From the NCBI RefSeq assembly GCF_001753165.1, contig NZ_CP017448.1:2436462-2500461 (forward strand): DNA of 64,000 bases, given 5' to 3'. Source of the stretch: Acidihalobacter aeolianus. GTDB lineage: Bacteria; Pseudomonadota; Gammaproteobacteria; DSM-5130; Acidihalobacteraceae. Made by a program: the position numbers and the translations under genes. Position 1 is the first letter of the stretch. Each line of letters begins with the position of its first letter. The notes under the pieces were generated by a model that saw nothing but the letters and a program-made list of their open reading frames with translations, was not told the DNA's origin and did no database searches. Shown here piece after piece: positions 22,694-30,730 of this stretch.

Positions 22694-25600
22694 TCAGGCC
22701 GACATCAATATCCGCATGCGCCCTACCCATCCTGGATGCCCGGGCACCTGGTGCTCCCAGCACTCATTCAGCCGGAAACCACAAAGCGACAGGACATGAT
22801 TTGCCTGGCTCCATTCGACTCTGTAGTGCAGACGTTCACAGGCATCGATCGACAGGCCTGGCCCGGGAAACAACACGCGCACGAAACCATTCGCTTCCAT
22901 CGCCTCACCAATTAGCACCTGTCCGCTCGCTGTTTTGCCGCTTCCATCGGACACCTCGACCCGAAGTAAGCCACGGGATTTACTGACACCCGCACCCACC
23001 CCCAAAAGCAAGCCGCGTAGCATTCCCGTCAACTCGCGTGGCCAGACCAACGAGCCACTGATTGCGGACTCCGGCTCGATGTTCAGCAATTCAAGAGGCA
23101 TCACCTCAATCCCATGAGGTGTGTCGATGGCGCGGAGATCATCCGCCCACGGCCGCAAACGCCTCGGGGGAGAGGCAAACAAACAGGACTCATCGGCGAG
23201 TGACAAATTTGGGTTGTAGGCAGGGTCATCCATCAAGGTATGTCCCCAGCGCCATTGCATATAAGCACGCTCCAGTGCGAAGCGTTCCAGCTTTGCAGGA
23301 TCAAAGTCGGAGCCGCGGGATTTGGATTCGTGATGATAAAGCCGCGCGGCGGGCATCCACACATTTCTCAATCCCATCTCGCGCAATTTCAGGCAAAAAT
23401 CGACATCATTCAAAGCGACAGACAAAGTCTCGGTCATTCCGTCTACGCTTGACCAATGTACTTTACGAACCAACAAACAGGCACCGGTAACAACGCTGAA
23501 ATCCTGGACTAGTGCTGCCCTGCCCGCATAGCCGCATGAATCCGCAGGAAAGCGGATATGCAAGTGACCAGCCACGCCACCAATCCCAGTCACTACACCT
23601 GCATGCTGGACTGAGCCATCTGGATAGAGCAGTTTCGCCCCCACGGCTCCCACGCCGTCCCTCTGAGCCAATGCGAGCAGGTCGGTCAGCCAGTCAGGCG
23701 TGATGACCTCCACGTCGTTGTTGAGCAGGCAAACGAATTCACCTTGGGCCTGGGGCACTACCCAGTTATGCAGGGCCGCATAATTGAAGGGGCGGTCATA
23801 GCGCAGCACTCGTGCACGCCCTTCATGCTTCAGGGCATTCAGATACGCCAACGTCTCCGTCTCGCAACTTTGATTGTCTACGACGATGATTTCGTAATGC
23901 GGGTATCGGGTCTTTTGGAGACTCTCGATGCAGGCCCGCAGCACATCCACATGATCACGCGTCGGGATGATCAGGCTGACCATTGGCGCACCCTGAACCG
24001 TAAAATGCGGCAATAAATAGGCACCGCCGCATACAGGCTCCAACGAAGAACGCTCGCCGAGCCGCTGTAGATGATCACCCACTGCTTTCTCGGCTGTGCG
24101 GACCGCATAGGGTTTTGCGGTAATGGATGCGGCGGTCGATTCTGCATGGACGCGCCAATGATAAAGCACCGCGGGAATATGCAGAATCTGATCCGCTGCC
24201 AACCCCTCCGAAAAACGTAATGCGAGATCCCAGTCCTGAGAGCCCTCCATGCCCTCGCGTAAACCACCGATATCGAGCATGCGCTCCCGCCTGAAGACAG
24301 CCAGATGGCATATATAGTTCTGCCCCAAGAGCAACTCCGGATTCCAAGCCGGCTTGAAATAGGGATCTTTTCGTTCGCCGTCCGCGTTGAGTTTGTCCTC
24401 ATCGCTGTAGATAAGTTGCGCATGTGGATTCAGGATAATTTCGTGCGCTACCCAATACAGAGCGCTTTCCGCCAATACATCATCCTGATCCAGCAGAGCC
24501 ACGAACTCACCTGCTGCCAGCGCCAACGCGGAATTGCTCGCAGCTGATATATGCCCGTTCTTTTCCCTGAAAGTCAGTTTGATACGGTCATCCAGGGCGG
24601 CGTAGCGCCGGAGTAGGTCGCCAACCTCAGGGTCGACCGAGGCATCGTCGGCTATGCACAATTCCCAATTTGGGTAGAGTTGCTGGCGTACGGATTCGAT
24701 CGCTTTCCGGAGATATTCAACCGGTGGATTATAAACCGGCATGATGACGGATATCAGTGGAGTGGACTCCCAGCCCGCGATGTGGTTTCTGATTGCAGTC
24801 TTGTCAGATTCATCCAGTTTGTCGTAATACCGTATCCACAGTTGGTAATCTTTCTCAGCCAGATCAATCGCCCCGATACGTTTTTTAACCATATACCGTA
24901 AGCGCGTCTTCAAAGTCATCGGCAACGGAACTGTCCGATAGACTTTGCGCATGACACGGTAGACAGAAGACCGATTTTCCGGATCGGGCGTCTTTACCCT
25001 GTTTTTAACATTGCGAAAAAACCCTACTGAAGCACGCAGAGGCGCGGTAATACGCCAAGATCTGGATCCAAGCATTCCCGCCAATTGGACACGCATCTGC
25101 TCGACTTCCCCTCTAGCCTGCTCGACTTCCGCGTTGCCCTGCTGGGCGTCTGCCTCAGTATGCTCAGCTTGTCCACTGATCAATCTGCTTGCTTGATAGA
25201 CACCGTGTCGTAACGCCACCCTGGCACGGGTTTTCAACTGAAAAAACTCTGCGACGACTTCACTCTGGGGCTTTCCCCCGATCCGCAGAACGCCCAAGCC
25301 ATGACTGTGAAAAAACTGAAATGCAGGATATTGCTTTTCGACCTCAGCCCAGAATTTCCAGACTCCAAAATCATCATGCCGCACCACAGTATCGTGAAAA
25401 AGGACAACTGACTTATCACTCAGCTTCGGCAGCCAGGACTCGAAGTCATGTTTGACTGCTTCATAGGTGTGCAGTCCGCCGATATGCAGGAGATCAACAC
25501 TACCATCCTCGATATTGCTCAATGCGTCATCGAAGCTCTTCCGTAGCAGCGTTGAAAATTGCGCATAACGTGGGTCATGATAATTTTTCAATTCAGCATA

Positions 25601-26698
25601 GATTTGCTCGTCATAGAATCCCGCTTGGTGATCTCCCGCCCAGGTATCGACGCCATAACATTTCGTATTTAGACCAAGGCATCGAACCGCCTGGCAAAAG
25701 GCCGAATAGGAATCCCCTTTGTGCACCCCTAATTCAACGAACACAGTCGGCTGGACAGCATGCATGATGGCCGGCACAAACGATAAATGCCCGCGCCAGG
25801 ATGTGACATCAGTTTTTCTGTCTGGTATGAAGCCAATACTCGGCGCCAAAAAATGACGCACCCAGTCTAAAGATACTTTGGGTTCAAAAACTCGTTGAGC
25901 GAGTAAACCCTGCACTTCTTCGGCAGCGACAGGCCATTGCCTTTTGAGCGCATCCCTTAGCATGTGTGAGTCAACTTCAGAAATAACCGACTGATTTTCC
26001 CATATAGCACCAGAGCCGAACGGGCACGAAAGTCCGATCAAAGCAGAGAAATCACCGATAACATCGTGAGAGTAAGCACGTACTAGAACGCTCTCGACAC
26101 CACCGGTCGCCTGTTCGTAATTTTCAAGCAATCTACAGTAGTCAAAATCCGAAAAGCAGGGTAGCGGATCTGTCACGGAGAAGCTTCTTGAATCAGCGAT
26201 CTCCGAAACAAAGACGCTCAAATCAATTTTACGCCTCAATCCATCAATAGAAGTATCCGAGCCAGTATCCGCATGAAGCGCCAAATATTTCTGGTATATC
26301 GTCCACAGCGATACGGCATAATCAAAAGGATCGCGAAGATACACGATCAGCTTTACTTGATAATCGTTTTTTCTGAATTCATTCAAAAATGACTTAAGCA
26401 CCTCCGGTTTATTCGAAACGCAACCGAAGTCTTCGGAGGAAAGGATTACAGACTCATGGCAAACCGATGAAAGCTCTCCAAAAAGTTCGTACAGGGTGCC
26501 AAATTCTTGCGAGAACCGCGGATCTCCACTGAGCTCCCAAGCTAGGTTATGGTGCGCACCCATATCCTGAAATGGGCGTCCAGCCAGAGGGATCAACATG
26601 CCCAAATCAAGCAGCATGTCACTTTGCTCATGCAGCCATTTCTGCAGGGACGTAGTTCCGGTTTTGTGCGTGCCCACATGCAGATACACAGTTTTCAT
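22694..26698 (-). CDS. Multidomain fusion: sulfotransferase-like, methyltransferase-like, two GT2 domains, C-terminal beta-type domain
   Basis: 1334 residues, no frameshift. Residues 1-290 resemble PAPS-dependent sulfotransferases: HVGTHKTGTTSLQKW supplies the 5'-phosphosulfate loop and YLRDPFDYAVS (120-130) the 3'-phosphate site. Residues 300-475 form a class I SAM-methyltransferase-like domain (FVELGVHKGDSYSAF at 320; LLHIGGLHTYEA at 403; VVLFHDT). A Glu/Gln-rich linker (510-545) probably coils. GT2 domain one spans 645-880 (DDAS 684, DQDD 737), and GT2 domain two spans 905-1150 (DNQS 941, NND 993). Residues 1195-1334 look like a beta-sandwich. It starts with AAGGAG eight bases before the ATG, 9 nt after the Wzt-like gene. 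It probably extends and modifies the exported polysaccharide; substrates are unknown. Confidence 0.85.
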   Translation of the reverse strand: MKTVYLHVGTHKTGTTSLQKWLHEQSDMLLDLGMLIPLAGRPFQDMGAHHNLAWELSGDPRFSQEFGTLYELFGELSSVCHESVILSSEDFGCVSNKPEVLKSFLNEFRKNDYQVKLIVYLRDPFDYAVSLWTIYQKYLALHADTGSDTSIDGLRRKIDLSVFVSEIADSRSFSVTDPLPCFSDFDYCRLLENYEQATGGVESVLVRAYSHDVIGDFSALIGLSCPFGSGAIWENQSVISEVDSHMLRDALKRQWPVAAEEVQGLLAQRVFEPKVSLDWVRHFLAPSIGFIPDRKTDVTSWRGHLSFVPAIMHAVQPTVFVELGVHKGDSYSAFCQAVRCLGLNTKCYGVDTWAGDHQAGFYDEQIYAELKNYHDPRYAQFSTLLRKSFDDALSNIEDGSVDLLHIGGLHTYEAVKHDFESWLPKLSDKSVVLFHDTVVRHDDFGVWKFWAEVEKQYPAFQFFHSHGLGVLRIGGKPQSEVVAEFFQLKTRARVALRHGVYQASRLISGQAEHTEADAQQGNAEVEQARGEVEQMRVQLAGMLGSRSWRITAPLRASVGFFRNVKNRVKTPDPENRSSVYRVMRKVYRTVPLPMTLKTRLRYMVKKRIGAIDLAEKDYQLWIRYYDKLDESDKTAIRNHIAGWESTPLISVIMPVYNPPVEYLRKAIESVRQQLYPNWELCIADDASVDPEVGDLLRRYAALDDRIKLTFREKNGHISAASNSALALAAGEFVALLDQDDVLAESALYWVAHEIILNPHAQLIYSDEDKLNADGERKDPYFKPAWNPELLLGQNYICHLAVFRRERMLDIGGLREGMEGSQDWDLALRFSEGLAADQILHIPAVLYHWRVHAESTAASITAKPYAVRTAEKAVGDHLQRLGERSSLEPVCGGAYLLPHFTVQGAPMVSLIIPTRDHVDVLRACIESLQKTRYPHYEIIVVDNQSCETETLAYLNALKHEGRARVLRYDRPFNYAALHNWVVPQAQGEFVCLLNNDVEVITPDWLTDLLALAQRDGVGAVGAKLLYPDGSVQHAGVVTGIGGVAGHLHIRFPADSCGYAGRAALVQDFSVVTGACLLVRKVHWSSVDGMTETLSVALNDVDFCLKLREMGLRNVWMPAARLYHHESKSRGSDFDPAKLERFALERAYMQWRWGHTLMDDPAYNPNLSLADESCLFASPPRRLRPWADDLRAIDTPHGIEVMPLELLNIEPESAISGSLVWPRELTGMLRGLLLGVGAGVSKSRGLLRVEVSDGSGKTASGQVLIGEAMEANGFVRVLFPGPGLSIDACERLHYRVEWSQANHVLSLCGFRLNECWEHQVPGHPGWVGRMRILMSA

Positions 26699-26707
26699 GC
26701 GGTCTCC

Positions 26708-27439
26708 TTATGTAACCTGCCTATACAGGTCACTCACGTTACCCGATGCCACGACATGCCCCTTTTCCATGCGCATATAGCGATTACAGAACTGTGCAAC
26801 TTGATTCTGTTGATGAGACACGAACAATAAGGTCATTCCACCTTTCCTCAGTTCCTCAATGCGCGCGAGACATTTCTGCTGAAAATCGGCATCTCCAACG
26901 GAGAGGATTTCGTCTGCTAGTAATATCTCAGGATCTAGGTGCACAGCGACGGAGAAGCCTAGGCGGGCATACATACCGGACGAGTAGTTCTTCACTGGTT
27001 CATAGATAAAATCCCCCAGTTCGGAAAATTCCAGTATCTTCGGCAGCAAAGAACGTGTTTCCCGATTCTTGAGCCCAAACAGACTGGCATTGAGGTAGAT
27101 ATTCTCTTCACCGGTCAAATCTGGGCTAAAACCGACTCCAAGGGCGATCATGGGCACCAATCTGCCATGGGTTATGATTCGGCCCGATGTGGGTGGGATA
27201 ATCCCGGCGATCAGGGTCAGCAGGGTGCTTTTGCCAGATCCGTTGTGGCCCATGAGCCCCAAGGCCTCCCCTCGTTTGACGGTAAGAGACACGTCATGCA
27301 AGGCCTGGAATATGTGCGGCTTTGGACGCCACCGCTTATGCACCAGGCCGACCACGCGTTTCTTCAACGAATCCTGAGCATTATGGTGAAGCACGAATTC
27401 CTTACTCACGTGCTCCACAACGATTACGTTATCGCTCAT
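26708..27439 (-). CDS. Polysaccharide ABC transporter ATP-binding protein (Wzt/KpsT-like)
   Basis: 243 residues from the ATG at 27439, which overlaps the permease stop (ATGA). Walker A is GHNGSGKST, the signature is YSSGMYARLGF (ABC motif variant SSGM, normal for Wzt/KpsT/TagH), and Walker B is PEILLADEIL. The N-terminal FVLHHNAQDSLKKRV is typical of O-antigen/capsule exporters. Unlike O9a-type Wzt (about 430 residues), it lacks the C-terminal carbohydrate-recognition domain. It would power export of lipid-linked glycan through the inner membrane. The longer open frame lies inside the permease gene and is not used. Confidence 0.93.
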   Translation of the reverse strand: MSDNVIVVEHVSKEFVLHHNAQDSLKKRVVGLVHKRWRPKPHIFQALHDVSLTVKRGEALGLMGHNGSGKSTLLTLIAGIIPPTSGRIITHGRLVPMIALGVGFSPDLTGEENIYLNASLFGLKNRETRSLLPKILEFSELGDFIYEPVKNYSSGMYARLGFSVAVHLDPEILLADEILSVGDADFQQKCLARIEELRKGGMTLLFVSHQQNQVAQFCNRYMRMEKGHVVASGNVSDLYRQVT

Positions 27440-28236
27440 AGCCGTTCTATCAGCATGGCGCCGCGCCGGTAGAACAATGTCAGACCGACCGCCAGCGAGA
27501 GCAATGCCCAACCGGCAAATGCCAGTGTGAGGTTCCAAGGTGGTACTGCGCCTTTCCAAAACAACGACTGGAATATCAAGGTAAATTCGGCTAGAGGACT
27601 TGCCTTCATGATCATCACCATCGCCGGATGGTGTATTCGAGTAATCGGATAAATGATCGGCGTCGCCCAGAACAGCAACTGGATGAACACTTCAACCAGA
27701 TGCTTGATGTCCCGAAAATCCACGTAAAGCACGCAAAGCGTGAGCATGATGCCGAATGTAAAACCGAGAAACAGCAGCAAATAGAATGGGTAGAGCAGCA
27801 TACCCCAATGCCATGTACCGCCTAGCGGGGTGAACATCAGCAACATGATACCCAGCGCCATCAGCCATAGCGTGGCGTTCACAAGCAGACTGGAAAATGG
27901 CACAAGCAGTCGGGGAAAGTATATTTTCTTGAGCAGGTCGGAATTGCCGACCAATATTTCCGAACTTTGCATCACCAGCATGGAGAAAAGATTCCAGTGA
28001 ATGATGCCAACCACCATGAACAGTGGATAGTGTGGGAGGTTCGATCGAAATACGTATGTGAAGACCACCAGATACATCAGGGTGATCATTAATGGATTCA
28101 TCAACGACCAGGCAAATCCGAGTGCAGCTCCTTGATATCGAATCTTGATTTCCTTGGAAACCAGATTGCGGACCAAATCCCGATAGGCCCACCATCGTGC
28201 TACCGGCGCGAATAAGTTCAAGGCGCTAGCACTCAT
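27436..28236 (-). CDS. Polysaccharide ABC transporter permease (Wzm/KpsM-like)
   Basis: 266 residues from the ATG at 28236; an ATG at 28248 is an alternative. ABC-2 type permease with six predicted membrane segments. Diagnostic stretches are DLVRNLVSKEIKIRYQGAAL, LGFAWSLMNPL, and FFRDIKH-like VDFRDIKHLVEV before the last segments (FWATPIIYPI). It pairs with the ATPase encoded immediately downstream and exports undecaprenyl-linked polysaccharide. It is the first gene of the locus; the upstream 395 nt must carry the promoter. Confidence 0.93.
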   Translation of the reverse strand: MSASALNLFAPVARWWAYRDLVRNLVSKEIKIRYQGAALGFAWSLMNPLMITLMYLVVFTYVFRSNLPHYPLFMVVGIIHWNLFSMLVMQSSEILVGNSDLLKKIYFPRLLVPFSSLLVNATLWLMALGIMLLMFTPLGGTWHWGMLLYPFYLLLFLGFTFGIMLTLCVLYVDFRDIKHLVEVFIQLLFWATPIIYPITRIHHPAMVMIMKASPLAEFTLIFQSLFWKGAVPPWNLTLAFAGWALLSLAVGLTLFYRRGAMLIERL

Positions 28237-28631
28237 GGAGCGACCCATCTCCGGCAATATATTTTGAATTCATACAGGCAGTAGTCATGAATATCGGGCG
28301 GTACCGAGGGGTATTCGTGTATTTTCCGTCGCGCCGACGCATATTGGCTTCCACTCTGTTACGAATAGTCCATCCGCCAGACCGTCACGGCAAATCCATC
28401 ACCGGGGATAGACACCGCAAATTGGAATTCACTGCCTTTGAGGACATCCAAAACCACGACAAATCCAATATCCCACCTCGGGAGCAATGGCACCCGCGCA
28501 TGAGGGCCATCACGAAGCCGACAAGGCCATGATAGCCGCGCAATCAAGTGATCCGGTATCGGCGGGATTACAGCGAACACATGGCTCAAGCAGCGGAAAG
28601 ACTCAGATGCCAGACGCCGCCTGCGATGCCG
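28237..28631. other. 395-nt region between ssb and the polysaccharide locus
   Basis: No convincing gene. Short open frames here have no signal or family character. AT-rich sequence on the minus strand just before the permease (around 28258-28275) probably contains its promoter. A plus-strand GGCGGTA (28297) resembles the start of an ops element but faces the wrong way. No clear ssb terminator was found. Confidence 0.55.
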
Positions 28632-29108
28632 TCAGAACGGAATGTCATCGTCGAAATCGATCGGAGGTTCCTGATGCGCGGGCGGCTGCTGCGAAGCAGG
28701 AGCGCGGTTGGAGGCCTGTGCTTGAGGCTGGCGTTCCTGCGCCGGCGCTGCGTCAAAACCGGCTGAGCCCCCCCGGCCACCGAGCATCTGCATCTCCGAG
28801 GCGACGATCTCGGTGGTGTAACGATCCTGTCCGTCCTGGCCCTGCCACTTGCGGGTACGCAGGCTGCCCTCGATATAAACCTGTGAACCCTTGCGCAGGT
28901 ATTCGCCGGCAATTTCGGCCAGACGGTTGAAGAACACCACCCGGTGCCACTCGGTGCGCTCCTGACGGTCGCCGGTACCCTTGTCCTTCCAGCTATCGGT
29001 GGTGGCGAGCGTGATGTTGGTCACCGCGCCGCCGCTGGGCATGTAGCGTACCTCGGGGTCACCCCCGAGGTTGCCGATCAGAATGACTTTGTTGACGCCT
29101 CTGGCCAT
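28632..29108 (-). CDS. ssb: Single-stranded DNA-binding protein
   Basis: 158 residues. SSB coats single-stranded DNA during replication and repair and recruits partner proteins. The N-terminal OB fold (1-112) has the canonical [20 protein letters not shown] start and WHRVVFF. A Gln/Pro-rich linker follows, then the acidic tip DFDDDIPF that binds partners. The ATG at 29108 is preceded by GGGG/GGGAG within a structured leader. Neighbouring uvrA and a YajR-like gene is the standard gammaproteobacterial setting. Confidence 0.97.
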   Translation of the reverse strand: MARGVNKVILIGNLGGDPEVRYMPSGGAVTNITLATTDSWKDKGTGDRQERTEWHRVVFFNRLAEIAGEYLRKGSQVYIEGSLRTRKWQGQDGQDRYTTEIVASEMQMLGGRGGSAGFDAAPAQERQPQAQASNRAPASQQPPAHQEPPIDFDDDIPF

Positions 29109-29120
29109 GTATCCCCGTCT

Positions 29121-29167
29121 CCCGGATGCGCGCCCCGCTCAGGTGGCGGGGCTTAGGAACATCCGGG
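29121..29167 (-). promoter_or_regulatory. Nested inverted repeats in the ssb leader
   Basis: An outer 8-bp stem CCCGGATG/CATCCGGG (29121-29128 with 29160-29167) encloses an inner 7-bp stem GCCCCGC/GCGGGGC (29132-29138 with 29146-29152). The downstream arm touches the GGGAG that could serve as Shine-Dalgarno for ssb. It could be a terminator of the upstream MFS transcript or a translational control element. No T run follows. Confidence 0.45.
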
Positions 29168-29171
29168 CATT

Positions 29172-30569
29172 CTACGTGCTCGCCGGAGAAAACTCACGCA
29201 GGCGGGACTCGTCCAGGGCCTTGCGGTCGACCTTGAGGTAGGCCACACCCTCTTCCGCCACCACAACCACCTCCGCAACCCCAGGGATGCTCGCCAGAGC
29301 GGCTGCCGTGCTCGCTTCTTCCCTTGCGATCTTGTCTTCAAGGTGCAGCACGTAGCTCGAAAGATAGCGGGGGCTCTTCATGCTGCTTGCCAGCACCAGC
29401 CACAGGCCGATACCCAGCATGGCCATCAGGAAGACTGCGTCAGAATCACCCCAATGCCCGTAGACGGCACCGCCCGCGGCACCGCCCGCGAAGATGCCCA
29501 GGAACTGCGAACTGGAATAGACCCCCATCGCCGTGCCCTTGCGCGTGGAGGGCGCCATCTTGGCAACCAGCGAAGGCAGGGTCGCTTCGAGCAGATTGAA
29601 GGCGATGAAGAAGATCAACAGGGTGGCCATCATCTCGATTACCGAGTGGTCGCTGAACAGGTAAAGGATCTCTGACAACCCGAGTACGGCGATCGCGCCC
29701 AGGAACATGCTTTTCATCTTGCGGCGCCGCTCCGCGATGATGATCAACGGCACCATAAGAATGAACGCAACCAGCATCACCGGCAGGTACAGCTCCCAGC
29801 TGTCGCCTGCCGCAATCCCCGTCAAGTGGGTCAGCACTACGGGCAGGACCACGAAGTTTGCCGTCAGCACGAACTGCATCATGAAGATGCCCACGTCCAG
29901 CCTCAGCAACTGGGTATCCCGCAGAACGTCGCCGAAGGCATCGGCGACCACTTCGGTATCGCGGTGGAGCTTGTGATCGCGCGGGGTCGGCACCGCCCAG
30001 AGTGCTATGCCGATGGCGACGAGGCCCAGCACCGCGGTGACCCAGAAGATGCCATCGACGCCGATCAGGCGGTTGAGTATAGGACCGGCCACCAGGGCAA
30101 CACTGAAGGCAATGCCGATGCTCAGGCCGATGGACCCCATGATCTTGGTGCGGTGTTCGTCGCGCGTCAGGTCGGCGGCCAGGGCCATGACGGTGGATGA
30201 GATCGCACCCGCACCCTGAAGGGCCCGGCCGACGATGACCCCATAGATCGAATGCGACATCGCGGCGATCACGCTGCCGATGATGAATATGACCAGGCCA
30301 GCGAAGATCACCGGTTTTCGACCGATGCGGTCGGACAGCATGCCGAAGGGAATCTGCAATATCGCCTGGGTCAGACCGTAGATACCGATGGCCAGACCGA
30401 TCAGAAAGGGCGTATGCCCGCTCAACTCCGCCCCGTACAGGGTGAATACCGGCAACACCATGAACAGCCCGAGCATGCGGACGGAATAGATGCCGGCCAG
30501 GGACATCGCCGTGCGTTTTTCCTGCGGCGACATGTCCTCGTCGAATCCGGATGCCTTGCGCTGTCGCAT
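29172..30569 (-). CDS. MFS transporter of the YajR type with C-terminal YAM-like domain
   Basis: 465 residues from the ATG at 30569 (GGAG seven bases upstream; the in-frame TTG before it is less likely). Twelve membrane segments carry a good MFS motif A (GMLSDRIGRKPV). After the last segment a soluble tail of about 65 residues (EVVVVAEEGVAYLKVD core) matches the ferredoxin-like YAM domain of E. coli YajR. Substrate is unknown; YajR is a putative proton-driven exporter. It is divergent from uvrA and followed by ssb. Confidence 0.9.
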   Translation of the reverse strand: MRQRKASGFDEDMSPQEKRTAMSLAGIYSVRMLGLFMVLPVFTLYGAELSGHTPFLIGLAIGIYGLTQAILQIPFGMLSDRIGRKPVIFAGLVIFIIGSVIAAMSHSIYGVIVGRALQGAGAISSTVMALAADLTRDEHRTKIMGSIGLSIGIAFSVALVAGPILNRLIGVDGIFWVTAVLGLVAIGIALWAVPTPRDHKLHRDTEVVADAFGDVLRDTQLLRLDVGIFMMQFVLTANFVVLPVVLTHLTGIAAGDSWELYLPVMLVAFILMVPLIIIAERRRKMKSMFLGAIAVLGLSEILYLFSDHSVIEMMATLLIFFIAFNLLEATLPSLVAKMAPSTRKGTAMGVYSSSQFLGIFAGGAAGGAVYGHWGDSDAVFLMAMLGIGLWLVLASSMKSPRYLSSYVLHLEDKIAREEASTAAALASIPGVAEVVVVAEEGVAYLKVDRKALDESRLREFSPAST

Positions 30570-30730
30570 CAATAAACTCCTGTCTAACTAGGTTTTCGCA
30601 ATATTGGGAAGGTATAGCCCCTGTGGGCCCAGGGGTTTCGACCATTGAGTTGGGAAAAATATCCCTCGCACTGGCACCCTGGTGGGACGGGGCTTAAGAT
30701 AACCGGCTGAATCGCGTCTTGGTAGCCTCA

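Noticed and set aside
28297-28304. ops-like GGCGGTAC near the head of the polysaccharide locus
   Set aside because: It is on the plus strand while the locus is read from the minus strand, and it diverges from GGCGGTAG at the eighth base.
30570-30730. LexA/SOS box between the YajR-like gene and uvrA
   Set aside because: No CTGT-N8-ACAG match; only a CCCCTG/CAGGGG inverted repeat at 30618-30635, which does not fit the SOS consensus.
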